From: Crenobacter luteus | GTDB lineage: Bacteria > Pseudomonadota > Gammaproteobacteria > Burkholderiales > Chromobacteriaceae | Direction: 5' to 3' | DNA: 64,000 bases | NCBI RefSeq assembly: GCF_004345725.1 | Contig: NZ_SLXG01000008.1 | Span: forward strand, 54,681-118,680 | Shown here: piece by piece, positions 35,623 through 45,826 of the stretch | Numbering within the stretch: the first letter of the stretch is position 1 | How the letters are laid out: each line of letters begins with the position of its first letter | Notes under the pieces: generated by a model | Told to the model about the DNA's origin: nothing | What the model saw: the letters and a program-made list of their open reading frames with translations, nothing else | Database searches by the model: none | Translations under genes and position numbers: made by a program

Positions 35623-36035
35623 TGGCGCCGCTCGAACTGTCGATGAACACGCCGGGCCTGCTGTTCCCGGCGATCTCGCTCCTGCTGCTGGCCTACACCA
35701 ACCGCTACCTCGCGCTGGCCGGCATCATCCGCAACCTGTTCGAGGACTACCAGAAGACGCCCGACCAGAAGATCGTGCTGCAGATCGGCAACCTCAGGCG
35801 GCGCATCAGCCTGATCAAGTGGATGCAGGCGCTCGGCATCGGCAGCCTGTTTTTCACCGTGGTCGCGATGCTCCAGCTCTACCTCGGCTGGCAGCACGTC
35901 GCGCAACTGACCTTCGGGCTCAGCCTCGCGCTGATGATCGCGTCGCTGGCGATGTCGCTGATCGAGCTGAAGATGTCGACCGAGGCGCTCAACGTGCTGC
36001 TGTCCGACCTCGAGGCGCTGCGCGACGAGCGCTGA
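35622..36035 (+). CDS. DUF2721 family membrane protein
   Basis: 137-aa protein with an N-terminal membrane segment (ISLLLLAYTNRYLALAGIIRNL), a short cytoplasmic stretch and two further segments (about 68-88 and 92-115). The pattern matches DUF2721, whose function is unknown. It is coupled to the transpeptidase gene by a 1-bp overlap. Confidence 0.8.
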   Translation: MAPLELSMNTPGLLFPAISLLLLAYTNRYLALAGIIRNLFEDYQKTPDQKIVLQIGNLRRRISLIKWMQALGIGSLFFTVVAMLQLYLGWQHVAQLTFGLSLALMIASLAMSLIELKMSTEALNVLLSDLEALRDER

Positions 36036-36116
36036 GAGCTTGCCTCTCGCCGCCTTGGCCGAGCGTGCCCGCGCGCCGTCAAACGGCGCGCCGAGCCTCT
36101 GCCGTGCCGATGAAGC

Positions 36117-36141
36117 AAGCCCCGCGACCGCGGGGCTTTTT
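36117..36141 (+). terminator. Intrinsic terminator after the transpeptidase operon
   Basis: AAGCCCCGC and GCGGGGCTT form a 9-bp stem with loop GACC, followed by T5. It lies about 80 bp after the DUF2721 stop and 18 bp before the convergent transporter gene. Confidence 0.88.
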
Positions 36142-36158
36142 GCCGGCGTGGCCAGCGC

Positions 36159-37142
36159 TCAAGGCGCGCCGCCCTGCTCGCCGAGACGGCGCGCCAGGTA
36201 GCTGACCATCACCAGCTGCAGGAAGTGGTAGAGCATGATCGGCGCGATGATCAGGCCGAGCGCCGGGTTGGCGCCGAACATGACCTTGGCCATCGGCACG
36301 CCGGCGGCGAGCGACTTCTTCGAGCCGCAAAAGGTGCAGGCGATGGTGTCGCCGCGGTCGAAGCCGAGCCGGCGGCACGCCCACTGCATCAAGACGTACA
36401 CCAGCACGAACAGGCCGACCGACAGGCCGGCGATCAGCGCGATGGTCGAAGCCCCGTGCTCGGCCCACACGCCCTCGGCGACCGAGTCGGAGAAAGAGTT
36501 GAGCACGATGGCGAGGATGGTCGCACGGTCGAGCAGCCGCGTCAGCGCGGCGTGGCGCGTCAGCCACTTGATCAGCAGCGGGCGCAACAGTTGGCCGAGC
36601 GCGATCGGCAGCAGCACCAGCATCACCACCTTGAGGATCACCGGCCACAGGTCGAAGGCGACGCCGCTGGCCTTCAGGTAGGCGTTGACCCACAGCGGCG
36701 TCAGGAACACGCCGATCAGGCTGGACAGGCTGGCGTTGAAGATCGCGCCAGGCACGTTGCCCTTGGCGATCGACGTCATCGCCACCGACGAGGACACCGT
36801 CGACGGCAGCGCGGCGAGGAAAAAGAAGCCGAGCGCCAAGGCCGGCACCAGCACGCCGCCGAGCGCGGACACCAGCGCGAGGCCCAGCAGCGGGAACAAC
36901 AGGAAGGTCGACAGCTGCACCGTCGCATGCAGGCGCCAGTTGAACAGCCCTTCCCTGAGCTTTTGCGGCGACAGCGTCAGACCGTAGAGCAGGAACACCA
37001 CGGCGACGCCGTAGCCGGTGAAATATTCGATCTTCACCAGGCCGCCGCTGCGCCCCAGTTCCGGCCAGACGGCCGACAGCGCCACCGCGCCGATCAGCGC
37101 CAGCATGAAGCCGTCCAGCCCGAGTTTTTTCAGCCACTGCAC
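36159..37142 (-). CDS. Bile acid:sodium symporter (BASS) family transporter, YfeH type
   Basis: Inner-membrane protein of 327 aa with about nine to ten hydrophobic segments. The pattern FLLYGLTLSPQKLREG, FFLAALPSTVSSSVAMTSIAKGN and CTFCGSKKSLAAGVPMA marks the SBF-like (PF13593) branch, as in E. coli YfeH. I choose the GTG at 37142 because AGGAGG lies seven bases upstream. The substrate is unknown. Repeat copy at 36590 (Leu-Gly-Gln). Confidence 0.85.
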   Translation of the reverse strand: MQWLKKLGLDGFMLALIGAVALSAVWPELGRSGGLVKIEYFTGYGVAVVFLLYGLTLSPQKLREGLFNWRLHATVQLSTFLLFPLLGLALVSALGGVLVPALALGFFFLAALPSTVSSSVAMTSIAKGNVPGAIFNASLSSLIGVFLTPLWVNAYLKASGVAFDLWPVILKVVMLVLLPIALGQLLRPLLIKWLTRHAALTRLLDRATILAIVLNSFSDSVAEGVWAEHGASTIALIAGLSVGLFVLVYVLMQWACRRLGFDRGDTIACTFCGSKKSLAAGVPMAKVMFGANPALGLIIAPIMLYHFLQLVMVSYLARRLGEQGGAP

Positions 37143-37270
37143 GCGGCGCCTCCTTCCCTTGCTGTCGTTTGCGAGCCGTCTATTGTGCGCCGCAAAAGGC
37201 GCGCGCGGCAAACCGCGGCCGCTTATCGCGGCCATGAAAAAACCGGCGCACGGCGCCGGTTCCCGTTAGC

Positions 37271-37294
37271 GGCTCGGCCAACGTTGGCCGAGCC
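37271..37294. repeat. Inverted GTTGGCCGAG pair, 24-bp perfect palindrome
   Basis: CTCGGCCAAC (37273) and GTTGGCCGAG (37283) abut to form a perfect palindrome 13 bp after the fumA stop. A separate GC hairpin with A/T-rich flanks (about 37237-37264) lies beside it. The palindrome could form a stem but has no following T-run, so it looks like a placed element rather than a simple terminator. Confidence 0.85.
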
Positions 37295-37307
37295 TGTTCG
37301 GGGGCGA

Positions 37308-38834
37308 TTACGCGGTCGCGACCGGGATCTTGCCGATCTTGACGCGCCATTCGGCCGGGCCGGTGTTGTGTACCGAGGTGCCACAGGCGTCGACCGCGAC
37401 GGTCACCGGCATGTCCTTGACCTCGAACTCGTAGATCGCCTCCATGCCGAGGTCCTCGAAGCCGACCACGCGGGCCGCCTTGATCGCCTTGGACACCAGG
37501 TAAGCCGAGCCGCCGACCGCCATCAGGTACACCGCCTTGTTGTCGCGGATCGCGTCGATCGCCGCCGGGCCGCGCTCGGCCTTGCCGATCATGCCCAGAA
37601 GGCCGGTCTGCTCGAGCATCTGGCGGGTGAACTTGTCCATGCGGGTCGCGGTGGTCGGGCCGGCCGGGCCGACCACTTCGTCACGCACCGGATCGACCGG
37701 GCCGACGTAGTAGATGAAGCGGTTGGTGAAGTCGACCGGCAGCTTCTCGCCCTTGTTCAGCATGTCGACCATGCGCTTGTGCGCGGCGTCGCGGCCGGTG
37801 AGGATCTTGCCGTTCAGGAGCAGCACGTCGCCGGGCTGCCAGCTCGCCACTTCTTCCGGGGTGATGGTGTCGAGGTCGACGCGGCGGCCGTTGGAGGCGT
37901 CGTAGGTGATGTCCGGCCAGTCTTCCAGGCTCGGCGCCTCGAGGTGGGCCGGGCCGCTGCCGTCCAGGTGGAAGTGGATGTGGCGGGTGGCGGCGCAGTT
38001 CGGGATCATCGCGACCGGCAGCGAGGCGGCGTGGGTCGGGTAGTCGAGGATCTTCACGTCCAGAACCGTGGTCAGGCCGCCGAGGCCCTGCGCGCCGATG
38101 CCCAGCGCGTTGACCTTCTCGAAGATCTCCAGGCGCAGCGCTTCGACCTTGGTCAGTTCCGCGCCGCTGTCGGCCTTGGCCTTCAGCTCGTGGATGTCGA
38201 CGTGGTCCATCAGCGATTCCTTGGCCAGCAGCATCGCCTTTTCCGGCGTGCCGCCGATGCCGATGCCGAGGATGCCCGGCGGACACCAGCCGGCGCCCAT
38301 GGTCGGCACGGTCTTGATCACCCAGTCGACGATGGAGTCGGACGGGTTCAGCATCACGAGCTTGGACTTGTTTTCCGAGCCGCCGCCCTTAGCGGCGCAG
38401 ATCACCTCGACGCCGTCGCCTTCGACGATCTCGAAGTGCACGACGGCCGGGGTGTTGTCCTTGGAATTCTTGCGCAGACCGGCCGGGTCGAGCAGCACCG
38501 AGGCCCTGAGCTTGTTGTCCGGATGGTTGTAGGCGCGGCGCACGCCCTCGTTGACCATCTCCTGCACGGAAAGCTGCGCGTCCCACTGCACCTTCATCCC
38601 CACCTTGAGGAAGACCACGGCGATGCCGGTATCCTGGCAGATCGGGCGACGGCCTTCGGCGCACATGCGGCTGTTGATCAGGATCTGCGCCATGGCGTCC
38701 TTGGCCGCCGGGCTTTCCTCGTGCTGGTAAGCCTTGTACAGCGCGTCGATGTAATCTTTAGGGTGGTAGCAGCTGATGTACTGGAAGGCATCGGCGATGC
38801 TCTGGATGAAGTCTTCCTGACGGATGATGGTCAT
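37308..38834 (-). CDS. fumA: Fumarate hydratase class I (Fe-S)
   Basis: Iron-sulfur fumarase of the TCA cycle, 508 aa from the ATG at 38834 (an in-frame ATG at 38849 is possible). Cysteines that fit the 4Fe-4S ligands are in RPICQDTGI, GAGWCPPGI and PNCAATRHIHFH. The C-terminal subdomain has VGPAGPTTATRMDKF. It is divergent from the class II fumarase fumC. A TACAAT box at 38898-38893 on the minus strand is a candidate -10. Confidence 0.95.
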   Translation of the reverse strand: MTIIRQEDFIQSIADAFQYISCYHPKDYIDALYKAYQHEESPAAKDAMAQILINSRMCAEGRRPICQDTGIAVVFLKVGMKVQWDAQLSVQEMVNEGVRRAYNHPDNKLRASVLLDPAGLRKNSKDNTPAVVHFEIVEGDGVEVICAAKGGGSENKSKLVMLNPSDSIVDWVIKTVPTMGAGWCPPGILGIGIGGTPEKAMLLAKESLMDHVDIHELKAKADSGAELTKVEALRLEIFEKVNALGIGAQGLGGLTTVLDVKILDYPTHAASLPVAMIPNCAATRHIHFHLDGSGPAHLEAPSLEDWPDITYDASNGRRVDLDTITPEEVASWQPGDVLLLNGKILTGRDAAHKRMVDMLNKGEKLPVDFTNRFIYYVGPVDPVRDEVVGPAGPTTATRMDKFTRQMLEQTGLLGMIGKAERGPAAIDAIRDNKAVYLMAVGGSAYLVSKAIKAARVVGFEDLGMEAIYEFEVKDMPVTVAVDACGTSVHNTGPAEWRVKIGKIPVATA

Positions 38835-39016
38835 GCCTGGGTCTCGCATTCAGGTTGTTTGGATAGGGCGCAACGCCCCCGCGGCGCCGAAAATTGTACC
38901 ACCGCGATTGCCTGTTTTTTGACCTTGTTGCTCTGCACAAGCGGCGTGGGCATGAGGAAAAACCCTAGGTCCGGCCGCCTTTCGCGGCGCCGGCCGAGCG
39001 TGAAGAGGAGTGGCAG

Positions 39017-40423
39017 ATGAACACCCGCATCGAACGCGACAGCTTCGGCGACATCGCGGTGCCCGCCGACCGCCTGTGGGGCGCGCAGACGCAGCGCTCG
39101 CTGGAGAACTTCCGCATCTCGACCGAAAAGATGCCGGCCGAGCTGATCGTCGCGCTCGCGCGCGTCAAGCGCGCCGCCGCGCTCGTCAACGCCGAGCTCG
39201 GCCAACTGCCGGTCGACAAGGCCGAGGCGATCGCCGCCGCCGCCGACGAGGTGATCGAAGGCCGGCATCCGGACGAGTTCCCGCTCGCGGTGTGGCAGAC
39301 CGGCTCGGGCACGCAGACCAACATGAACATGAACGAGGTGCTCGCCAACCGCGCCAGCGAACTGCTCGGCGGGCCGCGCGGCGAGGCGCGCCTCGTGCAC
39401 CCGAACGACGACGTCAACCGCGGTCAGTCGTCGAACGACGTGTTCCCGACCGCGATGCACGTCGCCGCCGTCAGCGCGCTGACCGGCGCGCTGCTGCCGG
39501 CGCTCGACGCGCTGGCCGCGACGCTGGCGGCCAAGGCCGACGACTTCACCGACATCGTCAAGATCGGCCGCACCCACCTGCAGGACGCGACACCTTTGAC
39601 GCTCGGTCAGGAATTCTCCGGCTACGTCGCCCAGCTCGAGCAGAGCTACCGGCACCTCGAAGCCGCGCTGCCGCACCTGGCGGAGCTCGCGCTCGGCGGC
39701 ACCGCGGTCGGCACCGGCCTGAACGCCCACCCGGAATTCGGTGCGCGCGTCGCCGCGCTGCTCGCGCACGACACCGGCCAGCCCTTCGTATCGGCGCCGA
39801 ACAAGTTCGAGGCGCTCGCGGCGCACGACGCGCTGGTGCACGCGCACGGCGTCTTGAAGACGCTGGCCGCCGCGCTGTTCAAGATCGCCAACGACGTGCG
39901 CTGGCTCGCCAGCGGCCCGCGCTGCGGCATCGGCGAATTGTCCCTGCCCGAAAACGAGCCGGGCAGTTCGATCATGCCCGGCAAGATCAACCCGACGCAG
40001 AGCGAGGCGCTGACGATGGCGTGCGCGCAGGTGTTCGGCAACGACGTCGCGGTGAATATCGGCGGTGCCAGCGGCAACTTCGAGCTGAACGTGTTCAAGC
40101 CACTGATCATCCACAACGTGCTGCAAAGCGTGCGGCTGCTGGCCGACGGCATGACGAGCTTCAACGAGCACTGCGCGGTCGGCATCGAGGCGCGCCGCGA
40201 CCGCATCGCCGAACTGCTGGACAAGTCGCTGATGCTGGTCACCGCGCTGAACCCGCACATCGGCTACGACAAGGCCGCCGAGATCGCCAAGAAGGCGCAC
40301 CGCGAGGGCACGACCTTGCGCTCCGCGGCGATCGCCAGCGGCCACCTCACAGGCGACGAGTTCGACGCCTGGGTGCGACCCGAGGACATGGTCGGCGACC
40401 TGCGCCGCAGCCGGAACGGCTAG
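39017..40423 (+). CDS. fumC: Fumarate hydratase class II
   Basis: Oxygen-stable, iron-independent fumarase, 468 aa. It starts [16 protein letters not shown], has [14 protein letters not shown] and the superfamily signature [13 protein letters not shown]. Having it back to back with fumA suggests a switch between iron-dependent and iron-independent enzymes, as in E. coli fumAC. There they are in tandem rather than divergent. Repeat copy at 39197 (Leu-Gly-Gln). Confidence 0.96.
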   Translation: MNTRIERDSFGDIAVPADRLWGAQTQRSLENFRISTEKMPAELIVALARVKRAAALVNAELGQLPVDKAEAIAAAADEVIEGRHPDEFPLAVWQTGSGTQTNMNMNEVLANRASELLGGPRGEARLVHPNDDVNRGQSSNDVFPTAMHVAAVSALTGALLPALDALAATLAAKADDFTDIVKIGRTHLQDATPLTLGQEFSGYVAQLEQSYRHLEAALPHLAELALGGTAVGTGLNAHPEFGARVAALLAHDTGQPFVSAPNKFEALAAHDALVHAHGVLKTLAAALFKIANDVRWLASGPRCGIGELSLPENEPGSSIMPGKINPTQSEALTMACAQVFGNDVAVNIGGASGNFELNVFKPLIIHNVLQSVRLLADGMTSFNEHCAVGIEARRDRIAELLDKSLMLVTALNPHIGYDKAAEIAKKAHREGTTLRSAAIASGHLTGDEFDAWVRPEDMVGDLRRSRNG

Positions 40424-40442
40424 CGCGGTGGCTGCGGGACCG

Positions 40443-40452
40443 CTCGGCCAAC
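40443..40452 (-). repeat. Solo intergenic GTTGGCCGAG element
   Basis: CTCGGCCAAC in the long form GCTCGGCCAACCCTGA, 20 bp after the fumC stop and before the nemR-type regulator. Confidence 0.8.
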
Positions 40453-40489
40453 CCTGACCCGCGCCCGCGGCGGCGTGCCGGCTTGAAAC

Positions 40490-40504
40490 TAGACGATCGG
40501 TCTA
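40490..40504. promoter_or_regulatory. NemR-type operator upstream of the TetR gene
   Basis: TAGACGATCGGTCTA, an inverted repeat with half-sites TAGAC and GTCTA, 13 bp before the TetR-family ATG. The same half-sites recur at 41185. From memory the pattern resembles the E. coli NemR operator, so autorepression is likely. Confidence 0.75.
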
Positions 40505-40517
40505 TTAGAATCCGGTC

Positions 40518-41123
40518 ATGGCCAGACCGAATCTCTTTCACGACACCCGCGAGCACATCCTCGCCACCGGCGAAGCGCTCGTCAAAAGCCGCGGCTTCAC
40601 CGCCGCCGGGCTGACCGAGCTGTTGTCCGCGGCGAACGTGCCCAAGGGTTCGTTCTACCACTACTTCAAGTCGAAGGAGGACTACGGCGTCGCGCTGCTG
40701 GCCCGCTACTTCGACCGTTACGACGCCTCGATGGACGAGCGGCTGAGCACACCCGGCGCCTCGGCGCGCGAACGCCTGCTCGCCTATTTCGACGGCTGGG
40801 TCGCCAGCGCGTGCACGCCCGAGCACGGCGGCTGCCTGGTGGTGAAACTCGCCGGCGAGGTGTGCGACCTGTCCGAGCCGATGCGCGCGACGCTGAGTAG
40901 CGGCATGGCGCGCATCGTCGGCCGCATCGCCGCGGTGGTCGAGCAGGGCGTCGCCGACGGCTCGGTCTGTTGTCCGACCACGCCGCGCCAGTTCGCCGAC
41001 GCGCTGTACTCGGCCTGGCTCGGCGCCGCGCTGCGCGCCAAGGTCGAGCGCTGCCCCGACGCGCTCTATGCGATGCGCGACGACACCCGCGCGCGGCTGG
41101 CCGGCGAATCCGCCGCGCGCTGA
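40518..41123 (+). CDS. nemR: TetR family repressor, NemR-like
   Basis: 201-aa TetR regulator with an N-terminal HTH (ILATGEALVKSRGFTAAGLTELLSAANVPKGSFYHYFKSKE, about 12-55). The ligand domain has cysteines in VASACTPEHGGC and AGEVCDL. E. coli NemR senses electrophiles and hypochlorous acid through cysteine. The adjacent nitroreductase and old yellow enzyme genes and the two matching operators support the NemR assignment. Confidence 0.85.
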   Translation: MARPNLFHDTREHILATGEALVKSRGFTAAGLTELLSAANVPKGSFYHYFKSKEDYGVALLARYFDRYDASMDERLSTPGASARERLLAYFDGWVASACTPEHGGCLVVKLAGEVCDLSEPMRATLSSGMARIVGRIAAVVEQGVADGSVCCPTTPRQFADALYSAWLGAALRAKVERCPDALYAMRDDTRARLAGESAAR

Positions 41124-41147
41124 CCGCCCTTGCAGCGCAAACCCACG

Positions 41148-41173
41148 CCTGCCGGATCGCGGCAGGTTTTTTT
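41148..41173 (+). terminator. Terminator between nemR and the nitroreductase gene
   Basis: CCTGCC and GGCAGG pair around a 7-base loop and are followed by T7. It ends 12 bp before the second operator, so the downstream genes probably have their own promoter. Confidence 0.8.
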
Positions 41174-41184
41174 GACCGTCAAAG

Positions 41185-41199
41185 TAGACGACTGGTCTA
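41185..41199. promoter_or_regulatory. NemR-type operator upstream of the nitroreductase gene
   Basis: TAGACGACTGGTCTA with the same half-sites and spacing as at 40490, 30 bp before the ATG of the nitroreductase gene. This implies co-regulation of nitroreductase and nemA by the TetR protein. Confidence 0.75.
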
Positions 41200-41229
41200 T
41201 TTGATGTTTGATTCAACGGAGACCCCGGC

Positions 41230-41970
41230 ATGAACCCGACCCTCGACCTGATGCACCGGCACCGCAGCGTGCGCAGCTACCTCGACCAGCCGATAGCCCC
41301 GGCGCTGCTCGACGCCATCCTCGACGCGGCCTGGAAGGGCCCGACCTCGATCAACGGCCAGCAGGTGTCGCTGGTGGTGGTCGAGGACGCCGGGCGCCGC
41401 CAGAAAATCGCCCAGATCGCCGGCGGCCAGCCGTGGATCGCCCAGGCGCCGGTGTTCGTCACCGTGGTCGCCGACTTCCACAAGACCCGCCTCGGCGTCG
41501 AGAAGGCCGGCCACGAGCAGGTGATCCACGACAGCGTCGAGGGCTTCGCCGTCGCCGCCGTCGACGCCGGCATCGCGCTGGGCAACCTGATGACCGCCGC
41601 GCGCTCGGCCGGCCTAGGCGTGGTACCGATCGGCGGCATCCGCCGCGACCCGCAGGCGATGGTCGAACTCTTGGGCCTGCCCGAGCTGACCTTTCCTCTC
41701 GTCGGCGTGGCGATGGGCCACATCCGCGACGACGGCGCGATCAAGCCGCGCCTGCCGCGCGAAAGCTTCGTGCACCGCGAGCGCTACGACGCGGCAGCGC
41801 TGCCCGCACACATCGCCGACTACGACCGCGCGTTGGCCGAGCACTGGCGGCGCATCGGCCGCCCCGACGGGCTCGTCTGGTCGGCCAACACCGCGCAGTA
41901 CTACCAGCGCGTCTATTTCCCGGACACCGCGCCGACAGCCCGCCGCCAGGGCTTCGGCTTCGACAAGTAA
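41230..41970 (+). CDS. NfsA-like NADPH-dependent nitroreductase
   Basis: FMN-dependent oxidoreductase of 246 aa in the nitroreductase superfamily. The N-terminus [12 protein letters not shown] with [14 protein letters not shown], and the late segment [23 protein letters not shown], resemble the NfsA/FRP group. It probably reduces nitroaromatics, quinones or related electrophiles. It is 26 bp ahead of nemA and under the predicted NemR operator. Repeat copy at 41832. Confidence 0.88.
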   Translation: MNPTLDLMHRHRSVRSYLDQPIAPALLDAILDAAWKGPTSINGQQVSLVVVEDAGRRQKIAQIAGGQPWIAQAPVFVTVVADFHKTRLGVEKAGHEQVIHDSVEGFAVAAVDAGIALGNLMTAARSAGLGVVPIGGIRRDPQAMVELLGLPELTFPLVGVAMGHIRDDGAIKPRLPRESFVHRERYDAAALPAHIADYDRALAEHWRRIGRPDGLVWSANTAQYYQRVYFPDTAPTARRQGFGFDK

Positions 41971-41996
41971 CCGCCCCTCCTCCCGAAAGGACGACC

Positions 41997-43097
41997 ATGC
42001 AACTGGACAAACTCTTCACCCCGCTCACCGTCGGCGCGACCACCCTGCCCAACCGCGTACTGATGGCGCCGCTGACCCGCCTCAGGAGCCGCGAACCTGG
42101 CGACGTGCCGGTACCCTTGATGGCCGAGTACTACGCCCAGCGCGCCGGCGCCGGCCTGATCATCGCCGAGGCGACGCAGATCTCGCCGCAGGGCAAGGGC
42201 TACGCCGGCGCGCCCGGCATCTATAGCGAGGAGCAGGTGCGCGCCTGGCAGACGATCACCGACGCGGTGCACGCGAAGGGCGGGCGCATCGCGCTGCAGC
42301 TGTGGCACGTCGGCCGCGTCTCGCATACCAGCCTGCAGCCGGACGGCGAGGCGCCGGTCGCCCCGTCGGCCATCGCCGCCAACACCAACGCGACGCTGCG
42401 CGCCGACGACGGCAGCCCGGTGCGCGTGCCGGCCTCGACGCCGCGCGCGCTCGAGACCGCCGAGCTGGCCGACCTGATCGAAGACTACCGCCGCGCCACC
42501 GACAACGCGCGCCGCGCCGGCTTCGACTACGTCGAGATCCACGCCGCGCACGGCTATCTCCTGCACCAGTTCCTCGCCAGCGACAGCAACCGGCGCACCG
42601 ACCAGTACGGCGGCGACATCGAGAACCGCGCGCGCCTGGCGCTCGAGGTGGTCGACGCGGTGGTCGGCGAATGGGACGCCGACCACGTCGGCATCCGCAT
42701 CTCGCCGATCGGCGTGTTCAACGGCCTGTCCGAAGTCGGCGCCGAGGACGACGCCTTCTACCTCGTCGAACAGCTCGCCCGCCGCAAGCTCGCCTTCCTG
42801 CACGTGTCCGAGCCCGACTGGGCCGGCGGCCCGGCCTACACCGACGCCTTCCGCCAGGGTCTGCGCGCGCGCTACCCGGGCGTGATCGTCGCCGCCGGCG
42901 GCTACACCGCCGAGAAGGCCGAGACGCTGATTGCCGCCGGCCTGATCGACGCCGCCGCCTTCGGCCGCCCGTACATCGCCAACCCGGACCTGGCCGAACG
43001 CTTCGCCGCCGGCGCCGAACTCAACGCGCCGCGCCCGGAGTTCTTCTACACCACCGGCGCCGAGGGCTATACCGACTACCCGACGATGGCCGCCTGA
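41997..43097 (+). CDS. nemA: N-ethylmaleimide reductase (old yellow enzyme family)
   Basis: FMN-containing ene-reductase of 366 aa. Typical blocks are [34 protein letters not shown], the active-site region [13 protein letters not shown] and [10 protein letters not shown]. It detoxifies electrophilic alkenes such as maleimides and quinones. It is the last gene of the nemR-nitroreductase-nemA set, with a GAAAGGA ribosome site. Confidence 0.92.
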   Translation: MQLDKLFTPLTVGATTLPNRVLMAPLTRLRSREPGDVPVPLMAEYYAQRAGAGLIIAEATQISPQGKGYAGAPGIYSEEQVRAWQTITDAVHAKGGRIALQLWHVGRVSHTSLQPDGEAPVAPSAIAANTNATLRADDGSPVRVPASTPRALETAELADLIEDYRRATDNARRAGFDYVEIHAAHGYLLHQFLASDSNRRTDQYGGDIENRARLALEVVDAVVGEWDADHVGIRISPIGVFNGLSEVGAEDDAFYLVEQLARRKLAFLHVSEPDWAGGPAYTDAFRQGLRARYPGVIVAAGGYTAEKAETLIAAGLIDAAAFGRPYIANPDLAERFAAGAELNAPRPEFFYTTGAEGYTDYPTMAA

Positions 43098-43115
43098 ACG
43101 GCGAGCGCGCAAAAA

Positions 43116-43141
43116 AAACCGCCCGTTTTCACGGGCGGTTT
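43116..43141. terminator. Bidirectional terminator between nemA and ppsA
   Basis: AAACCGCCCGT and ACGGGCGGTTT form an 11-bp stem with loop TTTC, flanked by an A-run on one side. It ends about 30 bp before the ppsA stop. Confidence 0.88.
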
Positions 43142-43148
43142 GTTCATC

Positions 43149-43158
43149 GTTGGCCGAG
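43149..43158 (+). repeat. Solo intergenic GTTGGCCGAG element
   Basis: Between the nemA/ppsA terminator and the ppsA stop codon, followed directly by CCAACC. A half-copy on the right gives a partial inverted arrangement. Confidence 0.75.
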
Positions 43159-43174
43159 CCAACCAGGGCGGACC

Positions 43175-45562
43175 TTACTTGTTCAGTTCCTTGGCCAGGT
43201 ACAGCCAGGTCTCGACCACGGTGTCCGGGTTCAGCGAGATGGTCTCGATACCCTCCTCGACCAGCCACTTGGCGAAGTCCGGATGGTCGGACGGGCCCTG
43301 GCCGCAGATGCCGACGTACTTGCCTTGCGCGCGGCAGGCCTTGATCGCCATCGACAGCATCGCCTGGACGGCCTCGTTGCGCTCGTCGAAGGTCGCGGCG
43401 ATCGGGCCGCCGGAGTCGCGGTCGACGCCGAGCGTCAGCTGGGTCATGTCGTTCGAGCCGATCGAGAAGCCGTCGAAGTACTGCAGGAACTTGTCGGCCA
43501 GCACCGCGTTGGTCGGCAGCTCGCACATCATGATCAGGCGCAGGCCGTTCTTGCCGCGCTCAAGGCCGTTTTCCTTGAGGATCTCGACGACCTTCTCGGC
43601 TTCGGCCAGGGTGCGCACGAACGGGATCATCACCTCGACGTTGCTCAGGCCCATCACGTCGCGCACGCGGCGGATCGCGCGGCACTCGAGCTCGAAGCAG
43701 TCGCGGAACGACTCGGCCACGTAGCGAGCGGCGCCGCGGAAACCGATCATCGGGTTTTCTTCGTGCGGCTCGTACAACTGGCCGCCGATCAGGTTGGCGT
43801 ACTCGTTCGACTTGAAGTCGGACATGCGCACGATGACCTTTTTCGGGTAGAACGCGGCGGCCAGGGTCGCCACGCCTTCGGCGATCTTGTCGACGTAGAA
43901 GTCGACCGGGCTCGCGTAGCCGGCGATGCGGTCGGTGATGGTCGCCTTCAGGTCGGCCGGCAGCTTGTCGAATTCGAGCAGCGCCTTCGGGTGGATACCG
44001 ATCTGGCGGTTGATCACGAACTCCATGCGCGCCAGGCCCACGCCCTCGTTCGGCAGCTGGCAGAAGTCGAACGCCAGCTCCGGGTTGCCGACGTTCATCA
44101 TGATCTTGACCGGCGAGGCGGGCATCTTGTCGAGCGCGAGGTCGATCACCTCGACGTCCAGCAGACCTTCGTAGATGTTGCCGGTATCGCCTTCGGCGCA
44201 CGACACGGTCACTTCCATGCCTTCGGACAAGAGTTCGGTCGCGTCGCCGCAGCCGACCACGGCCGGGATGCCCAGTTCGCGCGCGATGATCGCGGCGTGA
44301 CAGGTGCGGCCGCCACGGTTGGTGACGATCGCCGAGGCGCGCTTCATCACCGGTTCCCAGTCCGGATCGGTCATGTCGGTGACGAGCACGTCGCCCGGCT
44401 TGACGCTATCCATCTCGGACGCGTCTTTGATCAGGCGCACCGGGCCCTGGCCAACCTTCTGGCCGATCGCGCGGCCGGTCGCCAGCACGGCGCCCTTGTT
44501 GTTGATGCGGTAGCGGCGCAGCGTCTCGACGCGGCCTTCCTGCGACTTCACCGTTTCCGGACGCGCCTGCAGGATGTACAGCTTGCCGTCGACGCCGTCG
44601 CGGCCCCACTCGATGTCCATCGGACGGCCGTAGTGCTGCTCGATGATCAGCGCGTAACGGGCCAGTTCCTCGACCTCGGCGTCGGTGATCGAGAACTGCT
44701 TGCGCAGCGCCGGCTCGACGTCGACGGTCTTGACCGAACGGCCGGCCTGAGCGGCGTCGGTGAACTCCATCTTGATCAGCTTGGAGCCGAGATTCTTGCG
44801 CAGCACCGCCGGGCGGCCGGCCTTCAGGGTCGGCTTGTGCACGTAGAATTCGTCGGGGTTGACCGCGCCTTGCACCACGGTCTCGCCCAGGCCGTAGGAG
44901 GCGGTGATGAACACCACGTCCTGGAAGCCCGATTCGGTATCGATGGTGAACATCACGCCGGCGGCGCCGGAGTCGGAACGCACCATGCGCTGCACGCCGG
45001 CCGACAGCGCGACTTCGGAGTGCTCGAAGCCCTTGTGCACGCGATAGGAGATCGCGCGGTCGTTGTACAGCGACGCGAACACGTGCTTCATCGCGTCCTT
45101 GACGTTGTCGAGGCCCTTGATGTTCAGGAAGGTTTCCTGCTGGCCGGCGAAGGAGGCGTCCGGCAGGTCTTCGGCGGTGGCGGAGGAACGCACGGCGACC
45201 GAGATCTCGTCGCTGCCGGCGTCGGCGGTCATCTTGGCCCAGGCGGCGGCGATTTCAGCTTCCAGCTTGGCCGGGAACGGGGTGTCGACGATCCACTGGC
45301 GGATCTCCTTACCCACTTGGGCAAGCCGGGTCACATCCTCGATGTCGAGGGTGGACAGCTTGTCCTTGATGCGCTCGGCGAGGCCTTCGTGGGCGAGGAA
45401 GTCGCGGTAGGCCTCGGCGGTGGTGGCAAAACCGCCCGGCACGCGGACGCCGGTGCCGGCCAGCTGGCTGATCATCTCGCCGAGCGAGGCGTTCTTGCCG
45501 CCGACCTTTTCCACGTCGTCCATTCTCAGCTCTTCGAACCAGATTACATAGTTCTCTGCCAT
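43175..45562 (-). CDS. ppsA: Phosphoenolpyruvate synthase
   Basis: Gluconeogenic enzyme making PEP from pyruvate and ATP, 795 aa. In order: ATP-binding domain ([19 protein letters not shown]-like [23 protein letters not shown]), swivelling His domain with [15 protein letters not shown], and PEP-binding barrel with CGQGPSDHP and [11 protein letters not shown]. The ATG at 45562 has AGGAAA upstream; an upstream extension is not family-like. It is divergent from ppsR, which encodes its regulator. No repeat copy lies within the gene. Confidence 0.97.
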   Translation of the reverse strand: MAENYVIWFEELRMDDVEKVGGKNASLGEMISQLAGTGVRVPGGFATTAEAYRDFLAHEGLAERIKDKLSTLDIEDVTRLAQVGKEIRQWIVDTPFPAKLEAEIAAAWAKMTADAGSDEISVAVRSSATAEDLPDASFAGQQETFLNIKGLDNVKDAMKHVFASLYNDRAISYRVHKGFEHSEVALSAGVQRMVRSDSGAAGVMFTIDTESGFQDVVFITASYGLGETVVQGAVNPDEFYVHKPTLKAGRPAVLRKNLGSKLIKMEFTDAAQAGRSVKTVDVEPALRKQFSITDAEVEELARYALIIEQHYGRPMDIEWGRDGVDGKLYILQARPETVKSQEGRVETLRRYRINNKGAVLATGRAIGQKVGQGPVRLIKDASEMDSVKPGDVLVTDMTDPDWEPVMKRASAIVTNRGGRTCHAAIIARELGIPAVVGCGDATELLSEGMEVTVSCAEGDTGNIYEGLLDVEVIDLALDKMPASPVKIMMNVGNPELAFDFCQLPNEGVGLARMEFVINRQIGIHPKALLEFDKLPADLKATITDRIAGYASPVDFYVDKIAEGVATLAAAFYPKKVIVRMSDFKSNEYANLIGGQLYEPHEENPMIGFRGAARYVAESFRDCFELECRAIRRVRDVMGLSNVEVMIPFVRTLAEAEKVVEILKENGLERGKNGLRLIMMCELPTNAVLADKFLQYFDGFSIGSNDMTQLTLGVDRDSGGPIAATFDERNEAVQAMLSMAIKACRAQGKYVGICGQGPSDHPDFAKWLVEEGIETISLNPDTVVETWLYLAKELNK

Positions 45563-45826
45563 CGCATCATTTCCTGTTGAGGGTAAGGATTCAGGGACGT
45601 TGCCGGGCAGACCGGCACTTGCTATCACAACGACATGTAAGGAATATTTATCGCTGCGATTACGCCCGTTTGGCCGGATTGTAGCGGATGCCTTTCACCG
45701 CGGGCAGCCCATTTTTGCGACGCACAATTAAGGGATTTCCCTCGACATCGAAACTGTTCAGGACAAGCCGGCTATCATTCGCAGCTTCGCCCCACGCCGC
45801 ATTGCTGCACCGCACAGGAAACCGTC

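Noticed and set aside
42302..45580. A 1092-codon frame crossing nemA and running antisense to ppsA
   Set aside because: It crosses two terminators and opposes a well-conserved enzyme; no domain is visible.
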